Part shown: piece after piece, positions 34,301 through 45,905 of the stretch
Numbering within the stretch: the first letter of the stretch is position 1
Layout of the letters: every line of letters begins with the position of its first letter
Origin: Protula sp. h YS-2021
Lineage: Eukaryota; Annelida; Polychaeta; Sabellida; Serpulidae
DNA: 64,000 nt
Direction: 5' to 3'
NCBI GenBank assembly: GCA_949752745.1
Contig: OX457027.1
Coordinates: forward strand, 59,512,342-59,576,341
Notes under the pieces: model-generated
Seen by the model: the letters and a program-made list of their open reading frames with translations, nothing else
Told to the model about the DNA's origin: nothing
Database searches by the model: none
Position numbers and translations under genes: made by a program

Positions 34301-36517
34301 CGCTTGATCAAGTCCCCATTAACTTCAACTTTTGCCATATAAAATCTTGAGCGAAAACAGTTCATCAGCAAAAATAAATTTTCCCGAAAAATTTGATCTA
34401 AGTGATGATTGTATCAGCAAATATGAGTCAATGAGCAATTCACTCCGTGCAAGGAGGACGTAATGGTTATCCCTGACTTGTTGCACGGAGGACATAATGG
34501 GGACCCCTGACTAACTGATCGCATTATACCTTTTCCAATACCAATGATATTGGCAATAATTCACATGGACCGCGTAATGAATTGCCTGTGCCATGCCATC
34601 AAATTGATTTAAGAGGAAATTGTGCCAATGTGTGAGCAATTTTTTTCCAGCACCTGGGGGTAATGAAAAAAAGGGTTGTCGATTTATTGGGAAATTGCTT
34701 GCCAATGGTGGTACAAGAAGCCTCCATAGCTCAGTGGTTAGAGCACTGGTCTTGTAAACCAGGGGTCGTGAGTTCAAATCTCACTGGGGGCTGGGATTAC
34801 CGTTTTGCCGCTTATCTTAGCAATGGCTTTGCGCTATTTGATCGCCCAGAGGGTTTGTGAACTCAATATACAAATGTTCAGGGCGATTGTGAGAAGTCGA
34901 AATAGAGAAAATGATACTCAGAAGCACAAGCCATATTGTGAGCTTCCTTTGTCAACATTCTACCAGCCCTTGGTCAACGTTCTACCAGCCCTTTGTCAAC
35001 ATTCTTCCAGCATGGGAAACGGATCGTCAAAAATTAAATGAGGAAAATGCAATTTTGACAGTGATAGCAATATTTTTCGATAAAAAACCCCAGAATGTTG
35101 TGCACTTGCAAATCTTATGTGCGAACGCTCAAAGCGATTCAGTAATGCTCGTAGGAGTAGAACATTTTAAAGTTTCATATATACTATATATATATAGTAT
35201 ATATATATATATATATATATATGTTACGTGAAATTTAAAAAATGTGCTAAAAAAAGGGTTTAAAATAGATATGTTGAGGCTAAAAGCACAGGCCAGATTG
35301 GAAACCCCACGGGGACAACTGTGCCCCATGTTCGTGGACGGACCGCCCACAACTGAAGGGATAAATACGCCTGGAGCGTAGTAGTAATATTGTAGACTGT
35401 TTAGGAAAGACACGACCAAAATTTAGATCTAAAAGCGCGATCCGTAATGCTGTGTACATTAGAAACATATCTGTGGAGTTGTAAAATGATTAAATTATAA
35501 TTGTAGCAATAAATTACATTATAAAGGAAGGATTGTCAGCTGCCCTTTCCTAGGACTGCGTAAGAAATAAAAGGCCTAAAACATTGGAAGGAAAACGGTT
35601 GTATACCGGACTTTTGAATATCACGTAACTTTGGAACATCACGTGACTTTGGAACATCACGTGGTTCGCTATAGATATCTCTTTTTCCCTCTTCGACAGC
35701 CTTTCGGAAAGCGAAGCGGCTCCAAGATGCGCAACTGGCACCTGTACCCGCGGACGCTGGCTGAGCTGGCGCGGGTGAGTGCGCGGGGTACGGGGCGCGC
35801 GTGTCTGCTCACCCAAGACAAGAAGTGTATGTTAAAGGTATGTCGCCCGGCTTTTGGTTTATGTTTTTGGATTTTTAAAGCAAAAAAAAAAGAACTGCAA
35901 GAATGACAGTGAAGTGGTACAAATAGTGGAATATGGATTCTAAATTTTGAACCATTGAACAATAATATTGATCGCTTTGAACAGAAAATGTGTGCTTCTT
36001 TCTGACAAGAAAAAAAGAGAATTTAAAATAGTAAATAAAGGGTAATTTTCTCCTTGTCTGGAGGGGGGGGGGGGGGAAGGAAGGGAACGACGGGGTTTGT
36101 AGAGGGCTTGCCTACCGAATTGTTCTCAAAGATCTAATTACTTTAATAAACACAGCTGCTTGTGTCTGAATTCACTTCCACGTCACACAGACATCTTGCA
36201 ACGTAAAGGTGGAGCTCGGATTTTTTTTTTTTTTTTTTTTTTTTTAATTTTTCAGTCTGGAAACTGTGCTTGTATCGGTTCCATTTTGGTTTTCATTGGC
36301 ATTTATTTCCCAGTCTCTGTCATCTCTGAAGTCGTACTGGGCATTGGTCAACACTGTGATGATCAACATCGGCGGGCTGTCGGCCGGGGTGTACATTCTC
36401 CATCGATCTCACGAGATCTTCAAAGCTGCCGCGAAAAGCGAATCAAAAAGCGGACCTGCTGGAGAGTCCGGCGCAAGGAATGGCGAATCGCAAGAGACAA
36501 AGATAGCGGACAGTTGA
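22388..36517 (+). CDS. THUMPD3: THUMP domain-containing protein 3, tRNA guanosine-2-N-methyltransferase, eight exons
   Basis: THUMPD3, with its partner TRMT112, methylates guanosines such as G6 of cytosolic tRNAs in animals. Exons are 22388-22534, 30774-30851, 32006-32559, 32863-32932, 33870-33985, 34203-34290, 35700-35837 and 36314-36517. All junctions are GT-AG with matching phases, giving 464 residues (human about 507, with a longer N-terminus). Exon 1 holds EATVPTGFE and exon 2 LRSIDNTYVV, the start of the THUMP/NFLD region. Exon 3 holds FGGAVQDYFQW and HRRHITRFGPTTLRPTIAYGM. Exon 4 carries the SAM-binding motif DPMCGGGSIPIE (residues 272-283). The catalytic loop SDMPFGKR (about 349-356) is split by the exon 6/7 junction and has Met where many relatives have Leu. 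Exon 7 has RNWHLYPRTLAELARV and exon 8 NIGGLSAGVYIL. A low-complexity linker rich in Glu and Pro lies within exon 3. The first intron is 8.2 kb. Confidence 0.93.
23509..23548 (+). repeat. Perfect 11-bp stem hairpin
   Basis: GAAGCGGTGCG and CGCACCGCTTC are perfect inverted copies separated by about 14 bases. They lie in intron 1 of THUMPD3, in a stretch that gives a 152-residue open frame on the minus strand. That frame shows no recognisable domain, and I do not call it as a gene. Confidence 0.6.
25010..25665. mobile_element. Nested 656-bp hAT-like element with a BED-finger remnant
   Basis: The inverted ends TAGGGTTCGCAAT and ATTGCGAACCCTA are 13 bp and exact. Outside them stand CTTAAAAT (25002-25009) and CTTCAAAT (25666-25673), an 8-bp duplication with one change, which is the hAT length. 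Subterminal CGAGTCCC/ACTCGGTA blocks occur at both sides. Inside, plus strand 25403-25489 reads as an N-terminal BED zinc finger (DEKAQCLICDG then HSTSTLKLHF), stopping at TAA. It looks like an internally deleted hAT transposon that kept the start of its transposase. Confidence 0.75.
25403..25489 (+). pseudogene. BED zinc-finger fragment of a hAT transposase
   Basis: The frame shows C-x2-C (AQCLICDG) followed after about 11 residues by H and then LKLHF, the spacing of a BED finger used by hAT transposases to bind DNA. There is no start codon in the usable frame, and the reading frame ends at a TAA right after the last His. Nothing of the RNase-H-like catalytic domain remains in the 656-bp element. 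Confidence 0.6.
25668..26210 (+). repeat. ~152-bp degenerate tandem repeat, about 3.5 copies
   Basis: Units begin with AAATGCTTCTTCTC near 25668, 25829, 25978 and 26133 and also share TTGGCGATCCGCTAAAA. The units are diverged from each other, hence old. The first unit abuts the right edge of the nested 656-bp hAT-like element, which therefore inserted at or in the array edge. Confidence 0.75.
26560..26665 (-). repeat. Dispersed repeat, partner of 49125-49245
   Basis: The stretch around GCGTTTCGGCTGAATTCA, with AATAAGCCAGTTCGCACTT to its left, is the reverse complement of sequence near 49130-49240. I see no ends or coding capacity. Confidence 0.6.
27587..28389. mobile_element. 803-bp inverted-end element (MITE-like) with 8-bp duplication
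   Basis: Left end GGGCCACGCGTTAATTCGT and right end (reverse complement) GGGCCCTGCGTTAATTCGT are inverted copies, and further CGGTTAATT/TAATTCGTACC blocks lie inside both ends. ATATACAC (27579-27586) and ATGTACAC (28390-28397) flank them, an 8-bp duplication with one difference, as in hAT elements. The interior includes the CCCCAA/GTCTGTCC repeat at about 27876-28019. Confidence 0.65.
27876..28019 (+). repeat. Dispersed repeat with (GTCTGTCC)n core, copy 1
   Basis: The segment runs from AGGCCCCAACC through CCTATAGGTTTGGGGTG, (GTCTGTCC)n, ATCGCTTTATA and GGGCGGTTGGGGC to GCTTGTGTTTCACAAATACTT. The whole series recurs as the reverse complement at about 51685-51830. Shorter relatives with the same (GTCTGTC)n and GTCGACAC parts lie near 5780-5880 and 33300-33420. 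Confidence 0.75.
28732..28930 (+). repeat. 66-bp tandem repeat, three copies
   Basis: Three copies of a unit starting GTCACGAGCCGACTAGAATT and ending in TTAATATACCAGGAT are nearly identical. The third is slightly changed and extended. An open frame across it is a by-product of the repeat. Confidence 0.85.
29215..29740 (-). pseudogene. hAT transposase C-terminal region, degraded
   Basis: On the minus strand, pieces of a hAT transposase can be read in order with stops and frame changes between them: an ASIADTCHTWLEL-like stretch, then IAYKLHPKYCGEKLNPEQ, then LSTPASSACMERILSNFGFI followed by HKKLQNRLGNKKAAKL. The last is the hAT C-terminal dimerisation domain (PASSA-ER motif). At least four in-frame stops interrupt it, so it is a dead copy. 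It lies in intron 1 of THUMPD3. Whether it belongs to one of the nearby non-autonomous elements cannot be said. Confidence 0.75.
31555..31968. mobile_element. 414-bp element with AGCCCCC(C)AGCC inverted ends and an internal duplication
   Basis: The left end AGCCCCCCAGCCA and right end, reverse complement AGCCCCCAGCCAG, are inverted copies. The left end also folds on itself (CAGCCAAATTTTGGCTG). The interior is two copies of a ~188-bp unit beginning GATGTGCAACGTCAA (near 31608 and 31794). There is no coding capacity. It lies in intron 2 of THUMPD3, ending 37 bases before exon 3. Confidence 0.55.
33290..33480 (+). repeat. GC-hairpin / GTCTGTCGACAC dispersed repeat
   Basis: The block CCCCCGCCGCCGCGTAGCGC is followed by GGACTATAGGATTCGGGTG, CCGTCTGTCGACAC, a T run and CGGCGCTTTATCTCCGTAA. 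The same elements in reverse order occur at about 5790-5880 (GTGTCGACAGACAG ... GCGCTACGCGGCGGCGGGG). It appears to be a high-copy short repeat family. It lies in intron 4 of THUMPD3. Confidence 0.55.
34720..34792 (+). tRNA. tRNA-Thr (anticodon TGT)
   Basis: A complete 73-base cloverleaf is present. The acceptor stem is GCCTCCA/TGGGGGC with one T-G pair, followed by discriminator T. The D arm is AGCTC...GAGC and fits a polymerase III A box (TAGCTCAGTGG). The anticodon stem CTGGT/ACCAG holds loop CTTGTAA with anticodon TGT, and the T arm GTGAG/CTCAC holds GTTCAAAT as B box. A short T run (TTTT) follows at about 34803. CCA is not encoded. There is no intron. It lies in intron 6 of THUMPD3 on the same strand. 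Confidence 0.93.
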
Positions 36518-36639
36518 TAACAAGAAAATTAGAAATTAAAATCTAAATGTGTTCGATTTTTTTTAACCTGATTGTTATTGAATGTATTTTCTCAAGTTTA
36601 TGCAGTTTCAAGGTCAGTGTATGGTGATTTGAAAAATGC

Positions 36640-37817
36640 GAGATAATGCCACTTCGTTTGACATAAAGCGTAGGATGGTGACGATATGATTCAAAGGCGT
36701 GGCCACGGTTGAATATAAAAACTTATAAAGTGACTAATTACTGGCATCTCAGATCAGAAGAAACACCGTAGGATACACACACACACCCAAGCTTTCGTCA
36801 CGTGCCGTTAAGTAGGTACGCCCAGTGACGTCACGGGGTTTCCCAGGTGCTGCCCTTCCTGACTGGTTATTCAACTGATTGTAGTTCTCCCTCGTTGACA
36901 CAAATGGTGCATAATGCAACAGGTTTTCGCTTCACATATGGCAAAACTTCACTAGGTTTTTTTTGCTTCTGTTTGAAATATTATGCTACGCTGTTGCCAA
37001 GTAGCTAATATTTTATCACTAGGAAGCTCTGGTAGTTGAAAAAAAGATTTGTCTCTGAAGGTTATTTCTAATGTTTTTGGAATTCTGGGCGAATATTTAA
37101 TACAAAATGTAGAAGATTGTTGTCGGACCTGACCTCGCCCTTTCTGTGTCTGTCTCTGACCCCAGTGTGCCCCCCCCCCCCCCACTCTTGCTCTGTCTCT
37201 GTCACCCACCCTCGCGCTGTCTGCTCCCATTCTCTCCGACTCCCCCCCCCCCCCCCCTCCCACCCCCAAATCTCTCTCCCTGTCTGACTCCAACCTGCTT
37301 CCCCACATCCTGCGAGATAATGCCACTTCGTTTGACATAAAGCGTAGGATGGTGACGATATGATTCAAAGGCGTGGCCACGGTTGAATATAAAAACTTAT
37401 AAAGTGACTAATTACTGGCATCTCAGATCAGAAGAAACACCGTAGGATACACACACACACCCAAGCTTTCGTCACGTGCCGTTAAGTAGGTACGCCCAGT
37501 GACGTCACGGGGTTTCCCAGGTGCTGCCCTTCCTGACTGGTTATTCAACTGATTGTAGTTCTCCCTCGTTGACACAAATGGTGCATAATGCAACAGGTTT
37601 TCGCTTCACATATGGCAAAACTTCACTAGGTTTTTTTTTGCTTCTGTTTGAAATATTATGCTACGCTGTTGCCAAGTAGCTAATATTTTATCACTAGGAA
37701 GCTCTGGTAGTTGAAAAAAAGATTTGTCTCTGAAGGTTATTTCTAATGTTTTTGGAATTCTGGGCGAATATTTAATACAAAATGTAGAAGATTGTTGTCG
37801 GACCTGACCTCGCCCTT
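36640..37817 (+). repeat. ~672-bp direct repeat running into the assembly gap
   Basis: The sequence from GCGAGATAATGCCACTTCGT (36640) to GACCTGACCTCGCCCTT (about 37141) is repeated almost without change from about 37312 to 37817, where the N gap starts. The spacer between the copies is CT-rich with long C runs. Either this is a true tandem repeat whose further units are hidden in the gap, or an assembly joining artefact. Confidence 0.85.
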
Positions 37818-38017
37818 NNNNNNNNNNNNNNNNNNNNNNNNNNNNNNNNNNNNNNNNNNNNNNNNNNNNNNNNNNNNNNNNNNNNNNNNNNNNNNNNNNN
37901 NNNNNNNNNNNNNNNNNNNNNNNNNNNNNNNNNNNNNNNNNNNNNNNNNNNNNNNNNNNNNNNNNNNNNNNNNNNNNNNNNNNNNNNNNNNNNNNNNNNN
38001 NNNNNNNNNNNNNNNNN
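37818..38017. other. Assembly gap, 200 N
   Basis: Exactly 200 N bases. The round length suggests a placeholder, so the true distance is unknown. Three apparent open frames cross the gap and are meaningless. Confidence 0.99.
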
Positions 38018-39829
<1,812 letters not shown>

Positions 39830-39830
<1 letters not shown>

Positions 39831-42800
39831 CATGCGAAATGTACGTACACAACCATGCACAAAATTTGCAAGTTTAGAGACCCTGCAACACAACTTGGGT
39901 GTACTACCCTATCTCGTGACGTTCATAAATTTAAAGTCGGTGACTTCGTATAAGAAAAATGAACTGAAAATAACACAATTAAAACTTTCAAACTGACATG
40001 CGAAATGTACGTACAAAAGCTACATGAAAAACCATGCGAAATGTGCGAACACCACAATTTTTTTTTATCACGGAAACATCGGCAAATTTCCAAGTTTTGA
40101 AAGCCTGTCACGTTTGCGCGTACGCCCTTCTCGCGACGTTCATAAATTTAAAGTCGGTCACTTCGTATAAGAACAATGAACTGCAAATAACAGGTAAAAC
40201 TTTCGAACTGACAAGCGAAATGCACGTTTATACACAATCATGCGAAATGAACGTATAACAACCATGTATGTGACACGGTCTCACACTTTTGAAAATTTTG
40301 CCGATGTTTCTTTAAATAAGCACATTTTGGTGTTCGCACATTTTGCATGGTTGTGTACGTACTAAAGTCGGTGACTTCGTATGAGAAAAGTGAACTGCAA
40401 ATAACACAATTAAAACTTTCAAACTGACATGCGAAATGTACGCACACAACCATGCGAAATGTGCGAACACCAAAATTTTCTTAATCACGGCAACATCGGC
40501 AAAACTTCCAAGTTTTGAGGCTCTGTCAGATACCCTTTGCTCGTACTACTCAATCTCGCAACGTTCATAAACTTTGAAATTGGTCACTCCGAACAGAGAA
40601 GTTTCGAACTTACAAGCGAAATGTACGCTAATACACAACCATGCGAAATGTAGTGCAACCACGCGAAATCTACGAAGCAAGTATTTCTTTTTTTAAATTC
40701 ATCGGCAAACTTGGCAGCTTTTGTGACCCTGTCACATGAAACTTATCCGTACTACCCATCGCCGCCAGTTTCATAAATTTACAGTCTGTCACTTTATACG
40801 AGAAAAATCAAATGGAAATAACACACTGAAACCTGATACGCGAACGCACATAACCATGCGAAATGTACGAACCAAAACACTTCTTAATACCTCGGCAAAT
40901 TTGGCAGGTTGTGAGACCAAGCTACATGAAAATTGCCCGTTCTACCCAGCCCCGTGACGTTCATAAATTAAAAGTCGGTCACTTCGCATAAGAACAGTGA
41001 ACTGCATGGAAAAACTGATAAAAAAAACTCCCCGCACTTGTGTAAACCAAAACAGAATCCCACAAACATGACATCACAGCGAAATGTCCCCAAAACATTT
41101 TCTTTCTTTTTTAACGGATCTGAAGCTTCATCCGCCTTTTTATTTTTCTTGTAAAAATTTGAACGGTATGCCCGCAACTGAACTTTGTCCCTGTGTTAAA
41201 ATATCACATGCGAAATGTACGTCCACAATCATGTATGTAACAGGGTCTCAAGCTTCGAAAATTTTGCTGATGTTTCTGTGAATAAGAACATTTTGGTATT
41301 CGCACATTTCGCATGGTTTTGTACGTACCAAAGTCTGTCACTTGGTGTGAGAAAAGTGACCTGCAATTAACGCAGTTAAAGCTTTCGAATTGACAAGCCA
41401 AATGTACGTACACAACCATGCGAAATCTGCGAACACCAAAATGTTCTTACTCACAGAAACATCAGCAAAATTTGTAAGTTTTGAGACCCTGCCACATATC
41501 ATTTTCTCGTACTACATCATCTCGCAACGCTCATAAATTTAAAGTCGGCCACTTATAAAAGCAGTGAACTGCAAATAACACAGTTAATACTTTCGAACTG
41601 ACAAGCGAAATGTACGCACACATCTACAACCATGCGAAATGTAGTGCAACCACGCGAAATCTACGAAGCAAGAATTTCGTTTTTTGACACATCGACAAAC
41701 TTGGCAGCTTTTGTGACTCTGTCACATGAAACTTATCCGTACTACCCATCGCCGCCACTTTCATAAATTTACAGTCAGTCACTTTATACGAGAAAAATCA
41801 AATGCAAATAACACAATGAAATCTGATACGCGAACGCACAAAACCATGCGAAATGTACGAACCAAAACACTTCTTAATACCTCGGCAAATTTGGCAGGTT
41901 GTGAGACCAAGCTACATGAAAATTGCCCGTACTACCCAGCCCCGTGACGTTCATAAATTAAAAGTCGGTCACTTCGCATAAGAACAGTGAACTGCATGGA
42001 AAAACTGATAAAAAAAACTCCCCGCACTTGTGTAAACCAAAACAGAATCCCACAAACATGACATCACAGCGAAATGTCCCCAAAACAGTTTCTTTTTTTT
42101 TTAACGGATCTGAAGCTTCATCCGCCTTTTTATTTTTCTTGTAAAAATTTGAACGGTATGCCCGCAACTGAACTTTGTCCCTGTGTTAAAATATCACATG
42201 CGAAATGTACGTCCACAATCATGTATGTAACAGGGTCTCAAGCTTCGAAAATTTTGCTGATGTTTCTGTGAATAAGAACATTTTGGTATTCGCACATTTC
42301 GCATGGTTTTGTACGTACCAAAGTCTGTCACTTGGTGTGAGAAAAGTGACCTGCAATTAACGCAGTTAAAGCTTTCGAATTGACAAGCCAAATGTACGTA
42401 CACAACCATGCGAAATCTGCGAACACCAAAATGTTCTTACTCACAGAAACATCAGCAAAATTTGTAAGTTTTGAGACCCTGCCACATATCATTTTCTCGT
42501 ACTACATCATCTCGCAACGCTCATAAATTTAAAGTCGGCCACTTCTTATAAAAGCAGTGAACTGCAAATAACACAGTTAATACTTTCGAACTGACAAGCG
42601 AAATGTACGCACACATCTACAACCATGCGAAATGTAGTGCAACCACGCGAAATCTACGAAGCAAGAATTTCGTTTTTTGACACATCGACAAACTTGGCAG
42701 CTTTTGTGACCCTGTCACATGAAACTTATCCGTACTACCCATCGCCGCCACTTTCATAAATTTACAGTCAGTCACTTTATACGAGAAAAATCAAATGCAA

Positions 42801-45790
42801 ATAACACAATGAAATCTGAAACGCGAACGCACATAACCATGCGAAATGTACGAACCAAAACACTTCTTAATACCTCGGCAAATTTGGCAGGTTGTGAGAC
42901 CAAGCTACATGAAAATTGCCCGTACTACCCAGCTCCTTGACGTTCGTAAATTAAAAGTCGGTCACTTCGCATAAGAATAGTGAACTGCATGGAAAATCTT
43001 ATAAAAAAAAACTCCCCGCACTTGTGTAAACCAAAACAGAATCCCACAAACATGACATCACAGCGAAATGTCCCCAAAACAGTTTCTTTTTTTTTAACGG
43101 ATCTGAAGCTTCATCCGCCTTTTTATTTTTCTTGTAAAAATTTGAACGGTATGCCCGCAACTGAACTTTGTCCCTGTGTTAAAATATCACATGCGAAATG
43201 TACGTCCACAATCATGTATGTAACAGGGTCTCAAGCTTCGAAAATTTTGCTGATGTTTCTGTGAATAAGAACATTTTGGTATTCGCACATTTCGCATGGT
43301 GTTGTACGTACCAAAGTCTGTCACTTGGTGTGAGAAAAGTGACCTGCAATTAACGCAGTTAAAGCTTTCGAATTGACAAGCCAAATGTACGTACACAACC
43401 ATGCGAAATCTGCGAACACCAAAATGTTCTTACTCACAGAAACATCAGCAAAATTTGTAAGTTTTGAGACCCTGCCACATATCATTTTCTCGTACTACAT
43501 CATCTCGCAACGCTCATAAATTTAAAGTCGGCCACATCTTATAAAAGCAGTGAACTGCAAATAACACAGCTAATACTTTCGAACTGACAAGCGAAATGTA
43601 CGCACACATCTACAACCATGCGAAATGTAGTGCAACCACGCGAAATCTACGAAGCAAGAATTTCTTTTTTTGACACATCGACAAACTTGGCAGCTTTTGT
43701 GACCCTGTCACATGAAACTTATCCGTACTACTCATCGCCGCCACTTTCATAAATTTACAGTCAGTCACTTTATACGAGAAAAATCAAATGCAAATAACAC
43801 AATGAAATCTGAAACGCGAACGCACATAACCATGCGAAATGTACGAACCAAAACACTTCTTAATACCTCGGCACATTTGGCAGGTTGTGAGACTAAGCTA
43901 CATGAAAAATTGCCCGTACTACCCAGCTCCTTGACGTTCATGAATTAAAAGTCGGTCACTTCGCATAAGAACAGTGAACTGCATAAAAAAACTGATACAA
44001 AAAAAAAAAACTCCCCGCACTTGTGTAAACCAAAACAGAATCCCACAAACATGACATCACAGCGAAATGTCCCCAAAACAGTTTTTTTAACGGATCTGAA
44101 GCTTCACCCGCCTTTTTATTATTCTAGTAAAAATTTGAAAGGTATGCCCGCAACTGAACTTTGTCCCTGTGTCCTAAAATATCACATGCGAAATGTACGT
44201 CCACAACCATGTATGTAACAGGGTCTCAAACTTCGAAAATTTTGCCGATGTTTCTGATAATTAGAACATTTTGGTATTCGCACATTTCGCATGGTTTTGG
44301 ACGTACCAAGTCTGTCACTTGGTGTGAGAAAAAAGACCTGCAATTAACGCAGTTAAAGCTTTCGATTTGACAAGCTAAATGTACGTACACAACCATGCGA
44401 AATCTGCGAACACCAAATTGTTCTTACTCACAGAAATATCAGCAAAATTTGTAAGTTTTGAGACCCTGTCACATATCATTTACTCGTACTACATCATCTC
44501 GCAACGCTCATAAATTTAAAGTCGGCTACTTCGTATAGGAGCAGTGAACTGCAAATAACACAGTTAATACTTTCGAACTGACAAGCGAAATGTACGCACA
44601 CATCCACAACCATGCGAAATGTAGTGCAACCACGCGAAATCTACGAAGCAAGAATTTCGCTTTTTTGACACATCGACAAACTTGGCAGCTTTTGTGACCC
44701 TGTCACATGAAACTTGCCCGTACTACCGATCGCCGCCACTTTCATAAATTTACAGTCGGTCACTTTATACGAGAAAAATTAAATGCAAATAACACATTGA
44801 AACTTTCAAACTGATACGCGAACGCACACAACCATGCGAAATGTACGCACCAAAACACTTCTTAAATACCTCAGCAAATATGCCAGGTTTTGAAACCCCG
44901 TTACATGAAAATTGCCCGTACTACCCAAACCCGAGACGCTTAAAGATTTAAAGACGGTCACTTCGTATTAGAACAGTGAACTGCATTGGAAAAGTGATAC
45001 AAAGAAAATTCCAAGCACTTGTATAAACCAAAACAGAATCCCAAAAACACCACACCACAGCGAAATGTCCCCAAAATAATCTCTTGTTTTAAACGGATCT
45101 GAAGCTTCATCCGCCTTTCTGTTTCTTGTAAAAATTTGAAAGGTATGCCCGCAACTGAACTTTATCCCTGTGTCCTAAAATATCACATGCGAAATGTACG
45201 TCCACAACCATGTTTGTGACAGGGGCTCAAGCTTGGAAAATTTTGTCGATGTTTCTGTGAATAAGAACACTTTGATGCTCGCACATTTCGCATGGTTTTG
45301 TACGTACAAAGTCGGTCACTTGGTGTGAGAAAGTGAACTGCAAATAACACAGTTTAAAAGCTTTCGAACTGACAAGCGAAGTATACGTACACAACCACGC
45401 GAAATGTGCGAACACCAAAAATGTTCTTACAGAAACATCAGCAAAATTTGCAAGTTTTGAGACTCTGTCACATACCATTTACTTGTACTGCACAATTTCG
45501 CAATGCTCATAAATTTAAAGTCGATCACGTCGCATTAGAACAGTGAACTGTAAATAGCACAGTTAAAACTTTCGAACTGACAAGCTAAATGTACGCACAC
45601 ACCCATAGCCATGCGAAATATAGTGCACCCACGCGAAATCTACGAAGCAAGTATTTCTTTTTTAAATACATCGGCAAACTTGGCAGCTTTTGTGACCCTG
45701 TCACATGAAACTTGCCCGTACTACCCATCACCGCCACTTTCATAAATTTACAGTCGGTCACTTTATAAGAGAAAAGTCAAATGCAAACTA
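39830..45790 (+). repeat. Macrosatellite of six ~990-bp units rich in GCGAAATGTACG motifs
   Basis: The anchor ATGAAACTT(A/G)(T/C)CCGTACTAC occurs near 40736, 41726, 42719, 43712, 44706 and 45706, so the period is 990-1002 bp. The units between about 41.0 and 44.1 kb are almost identical and the outer ones are diverged. Within each unit, a motif close to ACCATGCGAAATGTACG recurs every 50-150 bases in both orientations, along with TTCATAAATTTAAAGTCGGT and GTCACTTCG blocks, so the unit itself grew from a shorter repeat of roughly 250 bp. The recurring short open frames are frame shadows with no domain. Confidence 0.92.
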
Positions 45791-45905
45791 GAGCAGTGTG
45801 CATAGGCCACATATTCCCCACAGGCAGTGCTCTACCACATCCCTCAAAACACATGTCGCAATTTCATGTCCCGCAAATACATCCGCATCTCCCCTCCAGG
45901 CCTCT

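Noticed and set aside
40736..45478. Recurring 65-73-residue frames in the macrosatellite
   Set aside because: They repeat with the satellite, occur on both strands and change freely between units, so there is no sign of coding constraint.
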